From: Asaia bogorensis
Lineage (GTDB): Bacteria > Pseudomonadota > Alphaproteobacteria > CACIAM-22H2
Length of the DNA: 64,000 bases
Reading direction: 5' to 3'
Assembly (NCBI GenBank): GCA_945901855.1
Contig: CAMDLT010000001.1
Location: 1 to 64,000 of the forward strand
Shown: piece by piece, positions 26,641-38,615 of the stretch
How the letters are laid out: each line of letters begins with the position of its first letter
Numbering within the stretch: position 1 is the first letter of the stretch
The notes under the pieces: model-generated
The model's input: the letters and a program-made list of their open reading frames with translations, nothing else
Told to the model about the DNA's origin: nothing
The model's database searches: none
Translations under genes and position numbers: made by a program

Positions 26641-27588
26641 CTAGCGAATTGCGCGCGGATGCGCAGCCGCATAGACGTCGAGCAGGCGCTCGGCGTCGAC
26701 ATCGGTATAGCGCTGGGTGGTCGAGAGCGACGCGTGGCCCAGCAGTTCCTGGATCGCGCGAAGATCCGCGCCAGCGCCCAGCAAATGCGTGGCAAACGAA
26801 TGGCGCAGCGCATGCGGCGTGGTTTTTTCCGGCAGGCCCAAATGCAAGCGCAGATCGCGCAAGCGTTTTTGCACGATGCCGGCTTTCAGCCTGCGCCCCT
26901 GCACGCCGACAAACAGCGCGTCGTTGGGGCCAAGCTTGTGCGGACAAAGCTTCGTGTAGGCTTCGACCGCCTCGCGACATGCCGCAAGGACCGGCACGTC
27001 GCGCGCCTTTTTGCCCTTGCCGACGATGCGCAGCATATCGCCCAAGGGCGCCGCTTTGCGCGGCAGCGCCAGCGCTTCGTCGATGCGCAAACCCGCCCCG
27101 TAGAGCAGCGTCAGTACCGCCGTGTCGCGCGCCACCACCCAAGGTCTGTCTTCGAGCGCGTCGATGCTGTCCAGAACGAGCCCTGCATCGGACACGTTCA
27201 AGGCCTTTGGCAGGCTGCGCGGCACTTTGGGGCCGCGAAGGGCGGTTATGTGCGGATTGCTGCCAAGACCCGTTCGCGCCAGATGGCGAAAGAAGCCGCG
27301 CAAGGTGGAAAGCGCCCGCGCGTTCGAGGCGGGTTTCAGGCCGTTCGATACGCGCTTGGCAAGAAAGCCGCGAAAATCGGCGGGCTTCAGCGCGGCAAGA
27401 TCGGACAGGCTGGCGGGTCCGCCGAGATGGTCCTGCAGAAAGACAAAAAACGCCGCGAGGTCGCGCCTGTAATTGCTCAAAGTGTGGTGCGCCGCACGCC
27501 GTTCGTCGGCAAGGCGCGCATGCCACGCGGCGATCGCGCGCTGCACGTCGTCGTTGGCGGCGAAACCTAGCGCTGGCGGATGAGCCAT
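26641..27588 (-). CDS. xerC: Tyrosine recombinase XerC
   Basis: This 315-residue site-specific recombinase resolves chromosome dimers at dif together with XerD. The N-terminal SAM-like core-binding domain contains HTLSNYRRDLAAFFVFL. The catalytic domain has the first Arg in LLYGAGLRIDEAL, the HxxR box as HALRHSFATHLLGAG, the second His in LLGHASLSTTQ and the nucleophilic Tyr in TQRYTDV. The ATG at 27588 lies inside the end of the DUF484 gene (22-base overlap). The DUF484-xerC pair is a widespread proteobacterial arrangement. Confidence 0.94.
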   Translation of the reverse strand: MAHPPALGFAANDDVQRAIAAWHARLADERRAAHHTLSNYRRDLAAFFVFLQDHLGGPASLSDLAALKPADFRGFLAKRVSNGLKPASNARALSTLRGFFRHLARTGLGSNPHITALRGPKVPRSLPKALNVSDAGLVLDSIDALEDRPWVVARDTAVLTLLYGAGLRIDEALALPRKAAPLGDMLRIVGKGKKARDVPVLAACREAVEAYTKLCPHKLGPNDALFVGVQGRRLKAGIVQKRLRDLRLHLGLPEKTTPHALRHSFATHLLGAGADLRAIQELLGHASLSTTQRYTDVDAERLLDVYAAAHPRAIR

Positions 27589-28286
27589 CCGCAGAGGGCG
27601 GCTTCGACCGCGCGGCCGAGGAAATTGAGCAGCTCCGTGCCCTGGCCCGGATGGAATTTGGACGTCGCGCGCGCGCCGAACGCCAGGATGCCGGGCGGCA
27701 TGTCGCGCTTCAATTGCAGGCGCAGCAGCGCTTGGCTGCGCACGAGCGTCGCAGCGCCGCCATAGATGGCCGAATCGCCCGGCTCGTCGGCGAGCAGCAG
27801 AATGTCGCGCCGTTCGCCCATCAGCCGGTCGACCGTGCCGCGCGGCAAAATGCGAAGACTTTGTGCGGTCTCGCCGGCCGGCACGTGTTCGAGCGATTCG
27901 AAGCCGAGGCCGATCGCGTCCACTTCCAGATGCATCGGCAAATCGACCGCGATCGTGTCGATGCAGTGGGGCAGCGATTTTGCGGTCAGCACGGCCAGGA
28001 TCGCCGCATGGATGCGCCCTTGCGTGGCAAGATTCCCGCGGCTGGTTGCGATCAGTTCGGCCTGCGCTGCCGTGATCTTGGCAAGGTCCGTGCGCATGCG
28101 CTCGACCATATAGCGCTGCATGTCGACCACGCCGTCCTGGCCGCGCTGGGCGGGCGGGGTCAGCACCCAGACCAAATCGGGATGTTCGATCAGAAAGTCG
28201 GGATGTTTGCGCAGATAGTCCGCGACGGCCGCAGCGGTGGGCGGCACGGCGCCGGCAAGGGCATTGGCAGTTTCGCTGTCGGCCAT
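27567..28286 (-). CDS. DUF484 family protein (GAF-like)
   Basis: This 239-residue protein opens with VADYLRKHPDFLIEHPDLV, the defining N-terminal segment of DUF484. A coiled region and a GAF-like domain ending in FHPGQGTELLNFLGRAVEA follow. The function is unproven; the constant pairing with xerC suggests a role around chromosome segregation or its regulation. Here the 3' end overlaps xerC, so the two are translated from one message. It is divergent from priA across 94 bases, which should hold both promoters. Confidence 0.88.
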   Translation of the reverse strand: MADSETANALAGAVPPTAAAVADYLRKHPDFLIEHPDLVWVLTPPAQRGQDGVVDMQRYMVERMRTDLAKITAAQAELIATSRGNLATQGRIHAAILAVLTAKSLPHCIDTIAVDLPMHLEVDAIGLGFESLEHVPAGETAQSLRILPRGTVDRLMGERRDILLLADEPGDSAIYGGAATLVRSQALLRLQLKRDMPPGILAFGARATSKFHPGQGTELLNFLGRAVEAALCGWLIRQR

Positions 28287-28380
28287 GGTCGGCGGCTTTC
28301 CCTGCTGATTCCGGACGTCGCGCCCCCGTTTGTCGGCACGGGGCTTTCAAAGCGCGACTCGAACGGCCAGAGTCTAGCCG

Positions 28381-30570
28381 ATGGTCGAGTCGTCTGCCAG
28401 CATGCGCGTGCGCGTGGCTTTGCCGCTGCCGCTCGGGCCTTATGACTATCGCGTGCCGGAGGGTTTGTCCGTGGCACCGGGCGATTTCGTGTGCGTGCCG
28501 CTTGGCCGGCGCAACGTGATCGGCGTGGTGTGGGACGAAGCGCCCGACACGACGCTGGCGGAAGCCAAGCTCAAAAACATCGTCGCGCGCGCGCCCGCAG
28601 CGCCGATGGGGCCGGCATTGCGCAAGCTGGTCGCATGGGTTGCGGGCTATACGCTGGCGCCGCTCGGCAACGTGCTGCGTATGGCCATGAGCGTGCCCGA
28701 CGCGTTTGCGCCGCCGCGCACTGTGACGGTCTATCGGCTTTCGCCGACCGCGCCCGATCCGCATTCGGACGAACCCGGCGTGCTGACGCCAGCGCGTCGG
28801 CGCGTGCTGCTCGAAGCAGCGAGCGGGCCAAGGCCCTTGGCCGAACTGGCGCGTGCGGCCCAAGTTTCGGCGGGCATCGTCAAGGGCGTGGCCGACAAAG
28901 GCTGGCTCGAACGCGCGCAAGAAGCGCCCGCCGCCGATGCGCCGCCCGATCCCGCGCATCCGCGCGCCACGCTGTCCGACATCCAGGATGCGGCCGCGCA
29001 GACGCTGGCAAGCGCCGTCGGCAAAGGCTTCGGCGTGACGCTGCTCGACGGCGTGACGGGATCGGGAAAGACCGAAGTCTATTTCGAAGCGGTTGCCGCC
29101 GCCTTGGCGGCGGGCGAACAGGTTTTGGTGCTGCTGCCCGAAATCGCGATGAGCGCGCAGTGGCTGGCGCGATTCGAATCGCGTTTTGGCGCGGCGCCCG
29201 CAACCTGGCATTCGGAACTGGGCGGCGCTGCGCGCGCGCGCGTCTGGCGCGACGTGGCCGCAGGCCGCGTGCGCGTGCTTGTCGGCGCCCGCTCGGCGCT
29301 GTTTTTGCCGTTCGAAAAACTGGGCCTGATCGTCGTCGACGAAGAGCACGAACAGGCCTTCAAGCAGGAAGACGGCACCATCTACCATGCGCGCGACATG
29401 GCGGTGGTGCGCGCGCGCCTGGAAGCGTGCCCGATCGTGCTGGCATCGGCCACGCCGTCGTTGGAGACGCTCGAGAACGTCACGCGCGGACGCTACCAAT
29501 GCGTGGCGCTCCCCGCCCGCCATGGCGGCGCCAAGTTGCCGGACGTCGCCAGCATCGATCTGCGCCGCCATCCGCCGCCGCGCCAAAATTTCATCAGCCC
29601 GCCTTTGCGCGCGGCGTTGGCCCAAACGCTGGCGGCGGGCGAACAGTCGATGCTGTTTTTGAACCGGCGCGGCTATGCGCCGCTCACGCTCTGTCGGGCA
29701 TGCGGCCATCGCGTGCAGTGCCCGCGCTGTACCGCGTGGCTCGTCGAACATCGGCTCTATGGCCGCCTGCAATGCCACCATTGCGGCTATGCGGCGCCCT
29801 TGCCGAAAAACTGCCCCGCCTGTTTGGCCGAAGACAGTTTTGTCGCGTGCGGCCCTGGCGTGGAGCGCGTGGCGGAGGAAGTGCGCGCGCTGTTCCCCGA
29901 GGCGCGCATCGATCTGATGACGTCCGATACGGTGACCGGCCCGGCGGCGGCCGAAGAATTCGTGCGCCGCATGGGCGCGCACGAGATCGACATTCTGATC
30001 GGCACGCAGATCGTCGCCAAGGGCCACCATTTTCCGTTGCTGACGCTGGTCGGCATCGTCGATGCGGACCTTGGGTTGTCGGGCGGGGATTTGCGCGCGG
30101 GCGAACGCAGTTGGCAGCTGCTGCACCAGGTTTCGGGCCGGGCGGGGCGCGCCCAACATGCCGGGCGCGTGCTGCTGCAAACCCACATGCCCGACCATGC
30201 GGTCATGAAGGCGCTGGTCGCGGGCGATCGCGACAAGTTCTTGGCGGCCGAGCGCGCCGATCGCCAACGCCATGGCTGGCCGCCTTTCGGGCGCCTGGCG
30301 GCCATCATTCTGGCGGGCGAAGACGAGGCATTGGTCGATCGCGTGGCGCGCCGATTGGGGGCGACCGCCCCAAAACTGCCCGGCGTGACGGTTTTGGGGC
30401 CAGCCCCGGCCGCGATGGCGATCTTGCGCGGGCGCCATCGCCGCCGGTTGCTGGTCAAAACCAAGCGCGAGGCCAATTTGCAGGCCATCGTCGGCGATTG
30501 GCTCGCCCAAACCGCCATCCCCAACGCGGTCCGCCTGCAGATCGATATCGATCCCTATAGTTTTATGTAG
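28381..30570 (+). CDS. priA: Primosomal protein N' (replication restart helicase PriA)
   Basis: This 729-residue protein restarts stalled replication forks. The N-terminal 3'-end-binding domain (ALPLPLGPYDYRVPEG) is followed by a superfamily-2 helicase core. Walker A GVTGSGKT lies at residues 224-231, DEEH at about 320 (VVDEEHEQAFKQED), and motif III is ASATPSLE. Eight cysteines between CRACGHRVQCPRC and LPKNCPAC form the two zinc sites that split the helicase lobes. The C-terminal QVSGRAGR is motif VI. The ATG at 28402 is an alternative start. priA immediately upstream of atpH is common in this group. Confidence 0.95.
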   Translation: MVESSASMRVRVALPLPLGPYDYRVPEGLSVAPGDFVCVPLGRRNVIGVVWDEAPDTTLAEAKLKNIVARAPAAPMGPALRKLVAWVAGYTLAPLGNVLRMAMSVPDAFAPPRTVTVYRLSPTAPDPHSDEPGVLTPARRRVLLEAASGPRPLAELARAAQVSAGIVKGVADKGWLERAQEAPAADAPPDPAHPRATLSDIQDAAAQTLASAVGKGFGVTLLDGVTGSGKTEVYFEAVAAALAAGEQVLVLLPEIAMSAQWLARFESRFGAAPATWHSELGGAARARVWRDVAAGRVRVLVGARSALFLPFEKLGLIVVDEEHEQAFKQEDGTIYHARDMAVVRARLEACPIVLASATPSLETLENVTRGRYQCVALPARHGGAKLPDVASIDLRRHPPPRQNFISPPLRAALAQTLAAGEQSMLFLNRRGYAPLTLCRACGHRVQCPRCTAWLVEHRLYGRLQCHHCGYAAPLPKNCPACLAEDSFVACGPGVERVAEEVRALFPEARIDLMTSDTVTGPAAAEEFVRRMGAHEIDILIGTQIVAKGHHFPLLTLVGIVDADLGLSGGDLRAGERSWQLLHQVSGRAGRAQHAGRVLLQTHMPDHAVMKALVAGDRDKFLAAERADRQRHGWPPFGRLAAIILAGEDEALVDRVARRLGATAPKLPGVTVLGPAPAAMAILRGRHRRRLLVKTKREANLQAIVGDWLAQTAIPNAVRLQIDIDPYSFM

Positions 30571-30742
30571 CGTTTTCCCGACGGGATTTTCGAAGGGCAT
30601 ATTGCATCGCACAAAAGCCTGTGGTAGCTACTCGCCCGCAGACGGACAAAGGGCCGCCTTTGTTCGTTGTTTTTTTGTTGTTTTTCGTGCCCTTGACCCG
30701 ATTCGGGGAAGCGAAAACAGACCGCCGAACAAGGGACCGCAA

Positions 30743-31300
30743 GTGGCCTCCAAAAAAGCCTCTTCCGCCGGAATCGCCGAACGCTACGCGGGCGCATTGT
30801 ACGAGCTTGCCAACCCGCAATGGCTCGATGCGGTGGCAGGCGACCTCAAGACGCTCGAAGCCGCGCTGGACATGTCGCCCGAACTGAAGCGCATGACGCT
30901 GAGCCCGCTGCTCGCGCGCGCCGCCCAGGAAAAAGCCGCTTTGGCCGTGTGCGCCAAGCTTGGCGTGGGCGACCTCATGCGCCGGTTCGTTGGCACGCTC
31001 GCGCGCAACCGGCGCTTGGGCAGCCTGCCTGCGATCGCCAAACAATATCGCGCCGTGCTCGCCGAAGCGCGCGGCGAAACCGTTGCCGAAGTGGTTGCGG
31101 CGTCCGCATTGTCGGCGTCGCGCATGGCGGAACTGGAAGCCAAGCTGCGCCAAGCGGCCGGCCGCAAAGTCACGCTCGACATCAAAATCGACCCCAAGCT
31201 GCTCGGCGGGCTGAAGATCAAGGTGGGTTCGCGCCTGATCGACGCCTCGCTGCAGGGCCAACTCAAGCGTCTTCACCTGGCCCTGGCGGGCCGGGCCTGA
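30743..31300 (+). CDS. atpH: ATP synthase F1, delta subunit
   Basis: This 185-residue subunit links F1 to the peripheral stalk. The N-terminal helical domain has the typical [13 protein letters not shown], and the C-terminal segment [20 protein letters not shown] is the family signature. I use the GTG start at 30743, which follows AAGGGA with a six-base spacer and gives the normal length; the longer frame from 30602 adds unrelated residues. It is the first gene of the F1 operon. The 172-base gap to priA contains a strikingly T-rich tract (about 30659-30689). Confidence 0.93.
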   Translation: MASKKASSAGIAERYAGALYELANPQWLDAVAGDLKTLEAALDMSPELKRMTLSPLLARAAQEKAALAVCAKLGVGDLMRRFVGTLARNRRLGSLPAIAKQYRAVLAEARGETVAEVVAASALSASRMAELEAKLRQAAGRKVTLDIKIDPKLLGGLKIKVGSRLIDASLQGQLKRLHLALAGRA

Positions 31301-31320
31301 ACTCGATCGGAGAACATACG

Positions 31321-32853
31321 ATGGGCATTAGTGCGGCCGAAATTTCCGCGATCCTCAAGGACCAGATCGCCAAGTTCGACACCTCGGCGGAAATGGCCGA
31401 AGTGGGCCAAGTCATCTCGGTCGGCGACGGCATTGCGCGCGTCTACGGTCTCGACAACGTCCAGGCGGGCGAAATGGTCGAGTTTCCGGGCGGCATCAAA
31501 GGCATGGCGCTGAACCTCGAAACCGACAATGTCGGTATCGTGATTTTCGGCGACGACCGCGACATCAAAGAAGGCGACGTCGTCAAGCGCACGGGCGCCA
31601 TCGTCGAAGTGCCGGTCGGCAAGGCGCTGCTTGGCCGCGTCGTGGACGGTCTCGGCAATCCGATCGACGGCAAGGGCCCGCTGGTCGGCGCCACCATGAC
31701 GCGCGTCGAAGTGAAAGCCCCCGGCATTATCGCGCGCAAATCCGTGCACGAGCCGATGCAGACGGGCCTCAAGGCCATCGACGCGCTTGTGCCCGTCGGC
31801 CGCGGCCAGCGCGAACTGATCATCGGCGACCGCCAGACCGGCAAGACCGCGGTTGCGATCGACACGTTCTTGAACCAGAAGTCGGTCAACGCCGGCACCG
31901 ACGAATCGAAAAAACTCTATTGCATCTACGTGTGCATCGGGCAGAAGCGCTCGACGGTCGCGCGCATCGTCAAGACGCTCGAAGATTACGGCGCGCTCGA
32001 CTACACGATCGTCGTCGCCGCCACGGCGTCGGACCCGGCGCCGTTGCAGTTCCTGGCGCCCTACACGGGCTGCGCGATGGGCGAATTCTTCCGCGACAAC
32101 GGCATGCATGCCGTCATCGTGTACGACGATTTGTCCAAGCAGGCCGTTTCGTACCGCCAGATGTCGCTGCTGCTGCGCCGCCCGCCGGGCCGCGAAGCGT
32201 ATCCGGGCGACGTGTTCTATCTGCACTCGCGCCTGCTCGAACGCGCTGCCAAAATGTCGGACGACATGAAGGCGGGTTCGCTGACGGCGCTGCCGATCAT
32301 CGAAACCCAAGCGGGCGACGTTTCGGCCTACATCCCGACCAACGTGATCTCGATCACCGACGGCCAGATCTTCCTGGAAACCGACCTGTTCTACAAAGGC
32401 ATCCGCCCCGCCATCAACGTGGGTCTGTCGGTGAGCCGCGTGGGCTCGGCTGCGCAGATCAAGGCGATGAAGCAGGTCGCGGGCAAGATCAAGCTCGAAC
32501 TCGCCCAGTACCGCGAAATGGCGGCGTTCGCGCAGTTCGCCTCGGACCTCGACGCGTCGACGCAGAAGCTGCTGGCGCGCGGCGCCCGCCTCACCGAATT
32601 GCTGAAGCAGGCGCAGTACTCGCCGATGCCGGTCGAAGAGCAGGTCGTGTCGATTTTCGCGGGCGTGAACGGCTATCTCGACTCGATCGACGTCAAGAAC
32701 GTCGGCAAGTTCGAGACCCAGTTCATGGCTGCGATCAAAGCCAAGCACGCGGACATTCTGGACGCCGTGCGCGCCGATCGCGAGATCAAGCCCGAGACCG
32801 ACAAGAAGCTGCGCGGCGCGCTCGAAGCGTTCGTCAAAACCTTCGCGGCCTAA
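31321..32853 (+). CDS. atpA: ATP synthase F1, alpha subunit
   Basis: This 510-residue subunit provides the non-catalytic nucleotide sites and part of the catalytic interface. Walker A GDRQTGKT is at residues 169-176. The arginine finger lies in [13 protein letters not shown]. The N-terminal [17 protein letters not shown] is typical of alphaproteobacteria. Length is standard. It is separated from atpH by 20 bases and from atpG by 24. Confidence 0.98.
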   Translation: MGISAAEISAILKDQIAKFDTSAEMAEVGQVISVGDGIARVYGLDNVQAGEMVEFPGGIKGMALNLETDNVGIVIFGDDRDIKEGDVVKRTGAIVEVPVGKALLGRVVDGLGNPIDGKGPLVGATMTRVEVKAPGIIARKSVHEPMQTGLKAIDALVPVGRGQRELIIGDRQTGKTAVAIDTFLNQKSVNAGTDESKKLYCIYVCIGQKRSTVARIVKTLEDYGALDYTIVVAATASDPAPLQFLAPYTGCAMGEFFRDNGMHAVIVYDDLSKQAVSYRQMSLLLRRPPGREAYPGDVFYLHSRLLERAAKMSDDMKAGSLTALPIIETQAGDVSAYIPTNVISITDGQIFLETDLFYKGIRPAINVGLSVSRVGSAAQIKAMKQVAGKIKLELAQYREMAAFAQFASDLDASTQKLLARGARLTELLKQAQYSPMPVEEQVVSIFAGVNGYLDSIDVKNVGKFETQFMAAIKAKHADILDAVRADREIKPETDKKLRGALEAFVKTFAA

Positions 32854-32877
32854 AGCGACCGGAGCAAGAGCCCAGCG

Positions 32878-35198
<2,321 letters not shown>

Positions 35199-35218
35199 GC
35201 TAGAAGGGCATCGCCGCT

Positions 35219-35617
35219 ATGGCCGACAAGACGAAGTTCGAACTGGTCTCCCCGGAACGCCTGCTGGTCTCGCAGGACGTCGATATGGTCGTCGTGCCGG
35301 GCACCGAGGGCGATTTTGGCGTGCTCGCGGGCCATGCGCCGGTGATCTCGACCTTGCGCATCGGCACGATCGACGTTTGGGATGCGGGCGCCATCAAGGA
35401 CCGCATCTTTGTGGCGGGCGGGTTTGCGGAAGCGTCGGCCGCGCGCGTTACGGTGCTGGCCGACGAGGCCGTGCGCCTCACCGATATCGACAAGACGGCC
35501 GTTGCCAAGGAAATCGAAAACTTGCGGGCCGAACTGGGCGCGTCGAGCGACGATATCGAACGCGCCCAGATCGTCGACAAGCTCGAAGTCGCCAACGCAA
35601 AACTCGCCGCCGCCTGA
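35219..35617 (+). CDS. atpC: ATP synthase F1, epsilon subunit
   Basis: This 132-residue subunit has an N-terminal beta-sandwich ([35 protein letters not shown]). The C-terminal helical hairpin ([15 protein letters not shown] onwards) can brake rotation. It ends the F1 operon. The F0 genes are not in the window, in line with the split F0/F1 operons usual in alphaproteobacteria. It ends 10 bases from the stop of the convergent sigma-factor gene. Confidence 0.95.
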   Translation: MADKTKFELVSPERLLVSQDVDMVVVPGTEGDFGVLAGHAPVISTLRIGTIDVWDAGAIKDRIFVAGGFAEASAARVTVLADEAVRLTDIDKTAVAKEIENLRAELGASSDDIERAQIVDKLEVANAKLAAA

Positions 35618-35627
35618 GATTTGAGCG

Positions 35628-36512
35628 TTACGCCGGGGCGAACAAATCGCTCGGGTCGGCAACGCGCTTTTCGACTGCCGCTTTGAGCTTGGCGAGCGCG
35701 CGGTGCTCGATCTGGCGCACGCGCTCCTTGGATATGCCCAACCTGTCGCCGAGCGCCTCGAGCGTCAGCGCCTCCTCGGCCAACCGGCGCGCTTCGATGA
35801 CCGCACGTTCGCGCGCGCTCAAATCGCCCAGCGCTTCGTGCAGCAGATTTTTGCGCGCACCCGCATCGTGCAACGACATCGTCGCTTCTTCGGGCGTGGG
35901 ACGCGCGTCGACAAGCGACGACACCCAAGCCGTTTCGCTGTCCTCGCCCACCGGCGCGTCGAGCGAACGGTCGCCCGCCGCCAAGCGGCCTTCCATATCC
36001 TCGACATCGCCCAGATTGACGCGCAACGCGCCCGCGATCTGCGCGCGCTGGGCGTGGGTCATGCGTTCGGCCGACGGATCGTCGAGCTTGGCGCGCAAGC
36101 GGCGCAGATTGAAGAACAGCGATTTATGCGCCGCCGTCGTGCCGGTACGCACGATCGACCAGTTGCGCAGCACGAAGTCTTGGATGGCGGCGCGCACCCA
36201 CCATTGCGCATAAGTCGCAAAGCGCACGTCGCGCGACGGCTCAAAACGCTGGGCCGCCTGCATCAGGCCGATATTGCCCTCCTGAATGAGGTCGCCGACC
36301 GGCAGTCCGTAATGGCGAAATTTGAGCGCCATCGAAACGACCATGCGCCCATAGGCGCCGACCAACTCGGCCAGCGCGGTCTGGTTGCCCGTTTCGCGCC
36401 ATGCCAGCGCCAGCTCGTGCTCCCGCGCGCGCTCCAGCAGCGGCGTTTTCATCGCGCGCCGGATGACGATCAGATTGTCGCGCTGGGTCTGGACGTCGTC
36501 GAAATGGGCCAT
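35628..36512 (-). CDS. rpoH: RNA polymerase sigma-32 type factor (RpoH)
   Basis: This 294-residue group-3 sigma factor directs heat-shock or stress transcription. Region 2 has DLIQEGNIGLMQAAQRF and the DNA-melting and -10-binding VRFATYAQWWVRAAIQDFV. The RpoH-box-like segment HKSLFFNLRRLR follows, and region 4 ends in a helix-turn-helix, ALGDRLGISKERVRQIEHRA. Many alphaproteobacteria have two RpoH paralogues, and I cannot tell which this is. A Region C interaction segment between regions 2 and 4 is present. The upstream gap of 75 bases should contain the promoter. Confidence 0.92.
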   Translation of the reverse strand: MAHFDDVQTQRDNLIVIRRAMKTPLLERAREHELALAWRETGNQTALAELVGAYGRMVVSMALKFRHYGLPVGDLIQEGNIGLMQAAQRFEPSRDVRFATYAQWWVRAAIQDFVLRNWSIVRTGTTAAHKSLFFNLRRLRAKLDDPSAERMTHAQRAQIAGALRVNLGDVEDMEGRLAAGDRSLDAPVGEDSETAWVSSLVDARPTPEEATMSLHDAGARKNLLHEALGDLSARERAVIEARRLAEEALTLEALGDRLGISKERVRQIEHRALAKLKAAVEKRVADPSDLFAPA

Positions 36513-36587
36513 GGCCGAAATCCCTTTGTTGAGGGTCGTAACTTCAATGTTACGCGGGCCATTCCCAATTGGATCACCGGCTTGGCT

Positions 36588-37436
36588 TCAAGATTCGAGC
36601 GTTTCCAATATTTCGCCGTCCGGTCCAAGGCTTGCGGCCAGAAGGGAGCCGCCAAAACCGCAGCCGCCGTCGAGCGTCAGGCTGAAAGGGCCCGCTGCCG
36701 CGCCCGGGTGCGATGCGGCAAAACCGCGCACAATGCGTTTGTACCCTTCGAACGGTTTGTCGATCTTGTCGAACCCGCGCCCGCCCCACCACAGCGCATC
36801 GCCTTGGGCCGCCAGCGGGCGGTCCAAATCGAGCCCGGCGCTGACAAACAGCCGCTTGCCAAGATCGTCGTAAGCCGCACGGCGAATAGCGAGGCTCAGC
36901 TCGCGATGGCCCGGCTTTCCATCGAGCCCGCGCCGCACGAGGCCGGTCCAGCGTGCCAAGGCGGTGGCCCCTTCGCGCGCTGCCACGAGGCCCGCGCGAA
37001 TATCGGCGCCATAGGCTTCGAGCGTCGCGGCCAGCCCCTGGTCGAGCATCCAGCGCAGCACTTCGGCGGGGTTCACGGCAAAATGCAGCTGCAAGCATTT
37101 TTGCAGCATCTCCTCTTGCATGCCGCGCAAAAACACGACGTCGGCCGCAAAGAAGCCCGGCAGCGAAATGATTTCGCGGCGCATGCGCAGCATGTCCTCG
37201 ACGCAGGCGGCGATCCCCGTGCCGCGGCCCAGCCAATTGCCGAGATAGACGAGCCGGTCGCCCGGCTGCCAGCGCTCCGCCAAGGCGTGGTGCAGGCGGG
37301 CCAGCCGTTCGTCTGCGCCATGGATGCTGGCGATCGCCCAAACGCGACGCGCCCTGCGCAGCTCGGCAAAGCGCTGGTCTTTGGCGAGGCGGTCGGTTTT
37401 TGTGTCGATCGGGGGCAACGATGCCATGCTGGTCAA
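36588..37436 (-). CDS. Metallophosphoesterase-fold protein with altered metal-ligand motifs
   Basis: This 282-residue protein follows the layout of bacterial serine/threonine phosphatases and diadenosine tetraphosphatases, but the metal-binding motifs are changed. IASIHGADERLARL stands where GDIHG is expected, so the Asp is Ser. YLGNWLGRG replaces GDYVDRG, so two Asp are lost. VVFLRGMQEEM replaces LRGNHE, so Asn and His are lost. The C-terminal half still resembles the family (LFVSAGLDLDRPL and GGCGFGGSLLAAS). It is therefore probably catalytically dead or uses other residues, and may be a binding protein. It lies between the sigma factor and carD on the same strand, which hints at a link to stress regulation. 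Confidence 0.65.
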   Translation of the reverse strand: MTSMASLPPIDTKTDRLAKDQRFAELRRARRVWAIASIHGADERLARLHHALAERWQPGDRLVYLGNWLGRGTGIAACVEDMLRMRREIISLPGFFAADVVFLRGMQEEMLQKCLQLHFAVNPAEVLRWMLDQGLAATLEAYGADIRAGLVAAREGATALARWTGLVRRGLDGKPGHRELSLAIRRAAYDDLGKRLFVSAGLDLDRPLAAQGDALWWGGRGFDKIDKPFEGYKRIVRGFAASHPGAAAGPFSLTLDGGCGFGGSLLAASLGPDGEILETLES

Positions 37437-37645
37437 AACCTAGCGCGCGCGCTCGCGTCGCCCCAAAGAGTTTGTGGGCGGCGGGCTTCCGGGCCACGCG
37501 ACGCACGATGGCGAGGGGTTAAAAAAAGGCGCTGATCGCGGATCCGTCGCGACCGGTGGGGACGGCCCCCTTCGCGAGCTGTCGGTGGCGGCTGGCGGCG
37601 CGGCGTTGGTTGCCGTGCCCGCGCATCGCAGCGGTGAAACAAAAA

Positions 37646-37669
37646 CCCCGCCGATTCGCACCGGCGGGG
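37646..37669 (-). terminator. Rho-independent terminator after carD
   Basis: CCCCGCCG and CGGCGGGG form a perfect eight-pair stem with an eight-base loop. On the minus strand it runs into TTTTTG. It lies about 29 bases beyond the carD stop and separates carD from the phosphatase-fold gene. Confidence 0.88.
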
Positions 37670-37697
37670 CTCTTTTGTCGGTCGCTGTGTGCCGTAT

Positions 37698-38222
37698 TCA
37701 GGCGGCTTTGAGCAATGCTTCGAGGCGCTGCACGGCTGCTTCTTCGGTGATTTTTTCGACCGCAGCAAATTCGCGCACCAAGCGGTCGAGCGCCGCCTGG
37801 TACATCTGGCGCTCGCTGAACGATTGGTCGGGCTGGCCTGCATTGCGATGCAGATCGCGCACGACTTCCGCGATCGCCTTGGGATCTCCCGAATTGATCT
37901 TGGCTTCGTATTCCTGGGCGCGGCGGCTCCACATGGTGCGGCGGATGCGCGCGCGCGCCTTCAAGGTGGCGAGCGCGTTCTGCATTTCCTTTTTGGTGCA
38001 CAGACGGCGCAGGCCCGATGTCTTGGCCTTCATCGTCGGCACGCGCAGCGTCATGCGGTCTTTGTCGAATTGGATCACAAACAGACGCAGCTTCGTGCCC
38101 GCGATCTCTTGCGACTCGAGGCCCGTGATTTTGCCAACCCCGTGGGTTGGGTACACAACATGGTCGCCCACAGCAAAGCCCAGATCGTCCGTTTCGCGCA
38201 CTGTCGTCTTGCGTAGCGTCAT
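37698..38222 (-). CDS. carD: CarD family transcriptional regulator
   Basis: This 174-residue protein has the N-terminal RNA-polymerase-interacting Tudor-like domain (FAVGDHVVYPTHGVGKITGLE, in two parts: FAVGDHVVYP then THGVGKITG). The C-terminal helical DNA-binding domain contains RRTMWSRRAQEYEAKINSG and SFSERQMYQAALDRLVREF. CarD stabilises open promoter complexes, notably at rRNA and stress promoters. The ATG at 38222 follows AAAGGAG. It has its own terminator. It lies next to fdxA, as in many alphaproteobacteria. Confidence 0.93.
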   Translation of the reverse strand: MTLRKTTVRETDDLGFAVGDHVVYPTHGVGKITGLESQEIAGTKLRLFVIQFDKDRMTLRVPTMKAKTSGLRRLCTKKEMQNALATLKARARIRRTMWSRRAQEYEAKINSGDPKAIAEVVRDLHRNAGQPDQSFSERQMYQAALDRLVREFAAVEKITEEAAVQRLEALLKAA

Positions 38223-38615
38223 GGAAAAGCCGCTCCTTTGAAAATCCAGTCAAAAAATCCAATCGACGCCGACCGAGCCCTCGAGGCCTGCCGCTTCCAG
38301 ATCGTCTATTCTACCGCCACAATGCGGAGAATAAGAGAAAACGATCCTGTTCCGAAACGCCGATTTAGCCTTTCGGGACGCTGTCCATTCAAGCCAATCC
38401 CTTCTTGGGAAAGCAAAAACGGGCAATTAAGAAGCGGGCAACTTGGCCCGTGGGAAGCCCCTGCCGGGGATCGAGCGTGCAACGAAAATGCCACAGTTCG
38501 ATAACGAAGAAGCTATCACAAAAATGAGCAAAAAGCACGTTTTACCCGCGCGTTTTTTGCACGGCTACGGTCCTGAACAAAGATTTAGGTCTCGCTTTTC
38601 AGCAAAAAGCGACTT
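38223..38615. other. 393-bp gene-free stretch between fdxA and carD
   Basis: No convincing reading frame lies here. It should contain the carD promoter at its left end. Two inverted repeats are visible. TCGCTTTT/AAAAGCGA (38592-38612) directly follows the fdxA stop, and CGGGC/GCCCG (38435-38450), with a pyrimidine-rich tract on the minus-strand side, is a weak candidate terminator for fdxA. The stretch is AT-richer than its neighbours. I see no riboswitch or small RNA that I can name. Confidence 0.6.

Noticed and set aside
30602-30742. Upstream extension of atpH
   Set aside because: Residues before the GTG at 30743 do not resemble the delta subunit, and the GTG has a good ribosome-binding site at the right distance.
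36513-36600. Sigma-32 promoter for rpoH (a CTTGAAG block at the end of the preceding gene)
   Set aside because: The -35-like block has no acceptable -10 partner at the expected distance.
38592-38612. Strong terminator for fdxA at the TCGCTTTT/AAAAGCGA inverted repeat
   Set aside because: On the minus strand no T-run follows the second arm, so I record it only as an inverted repeat within the gene-free stretch.
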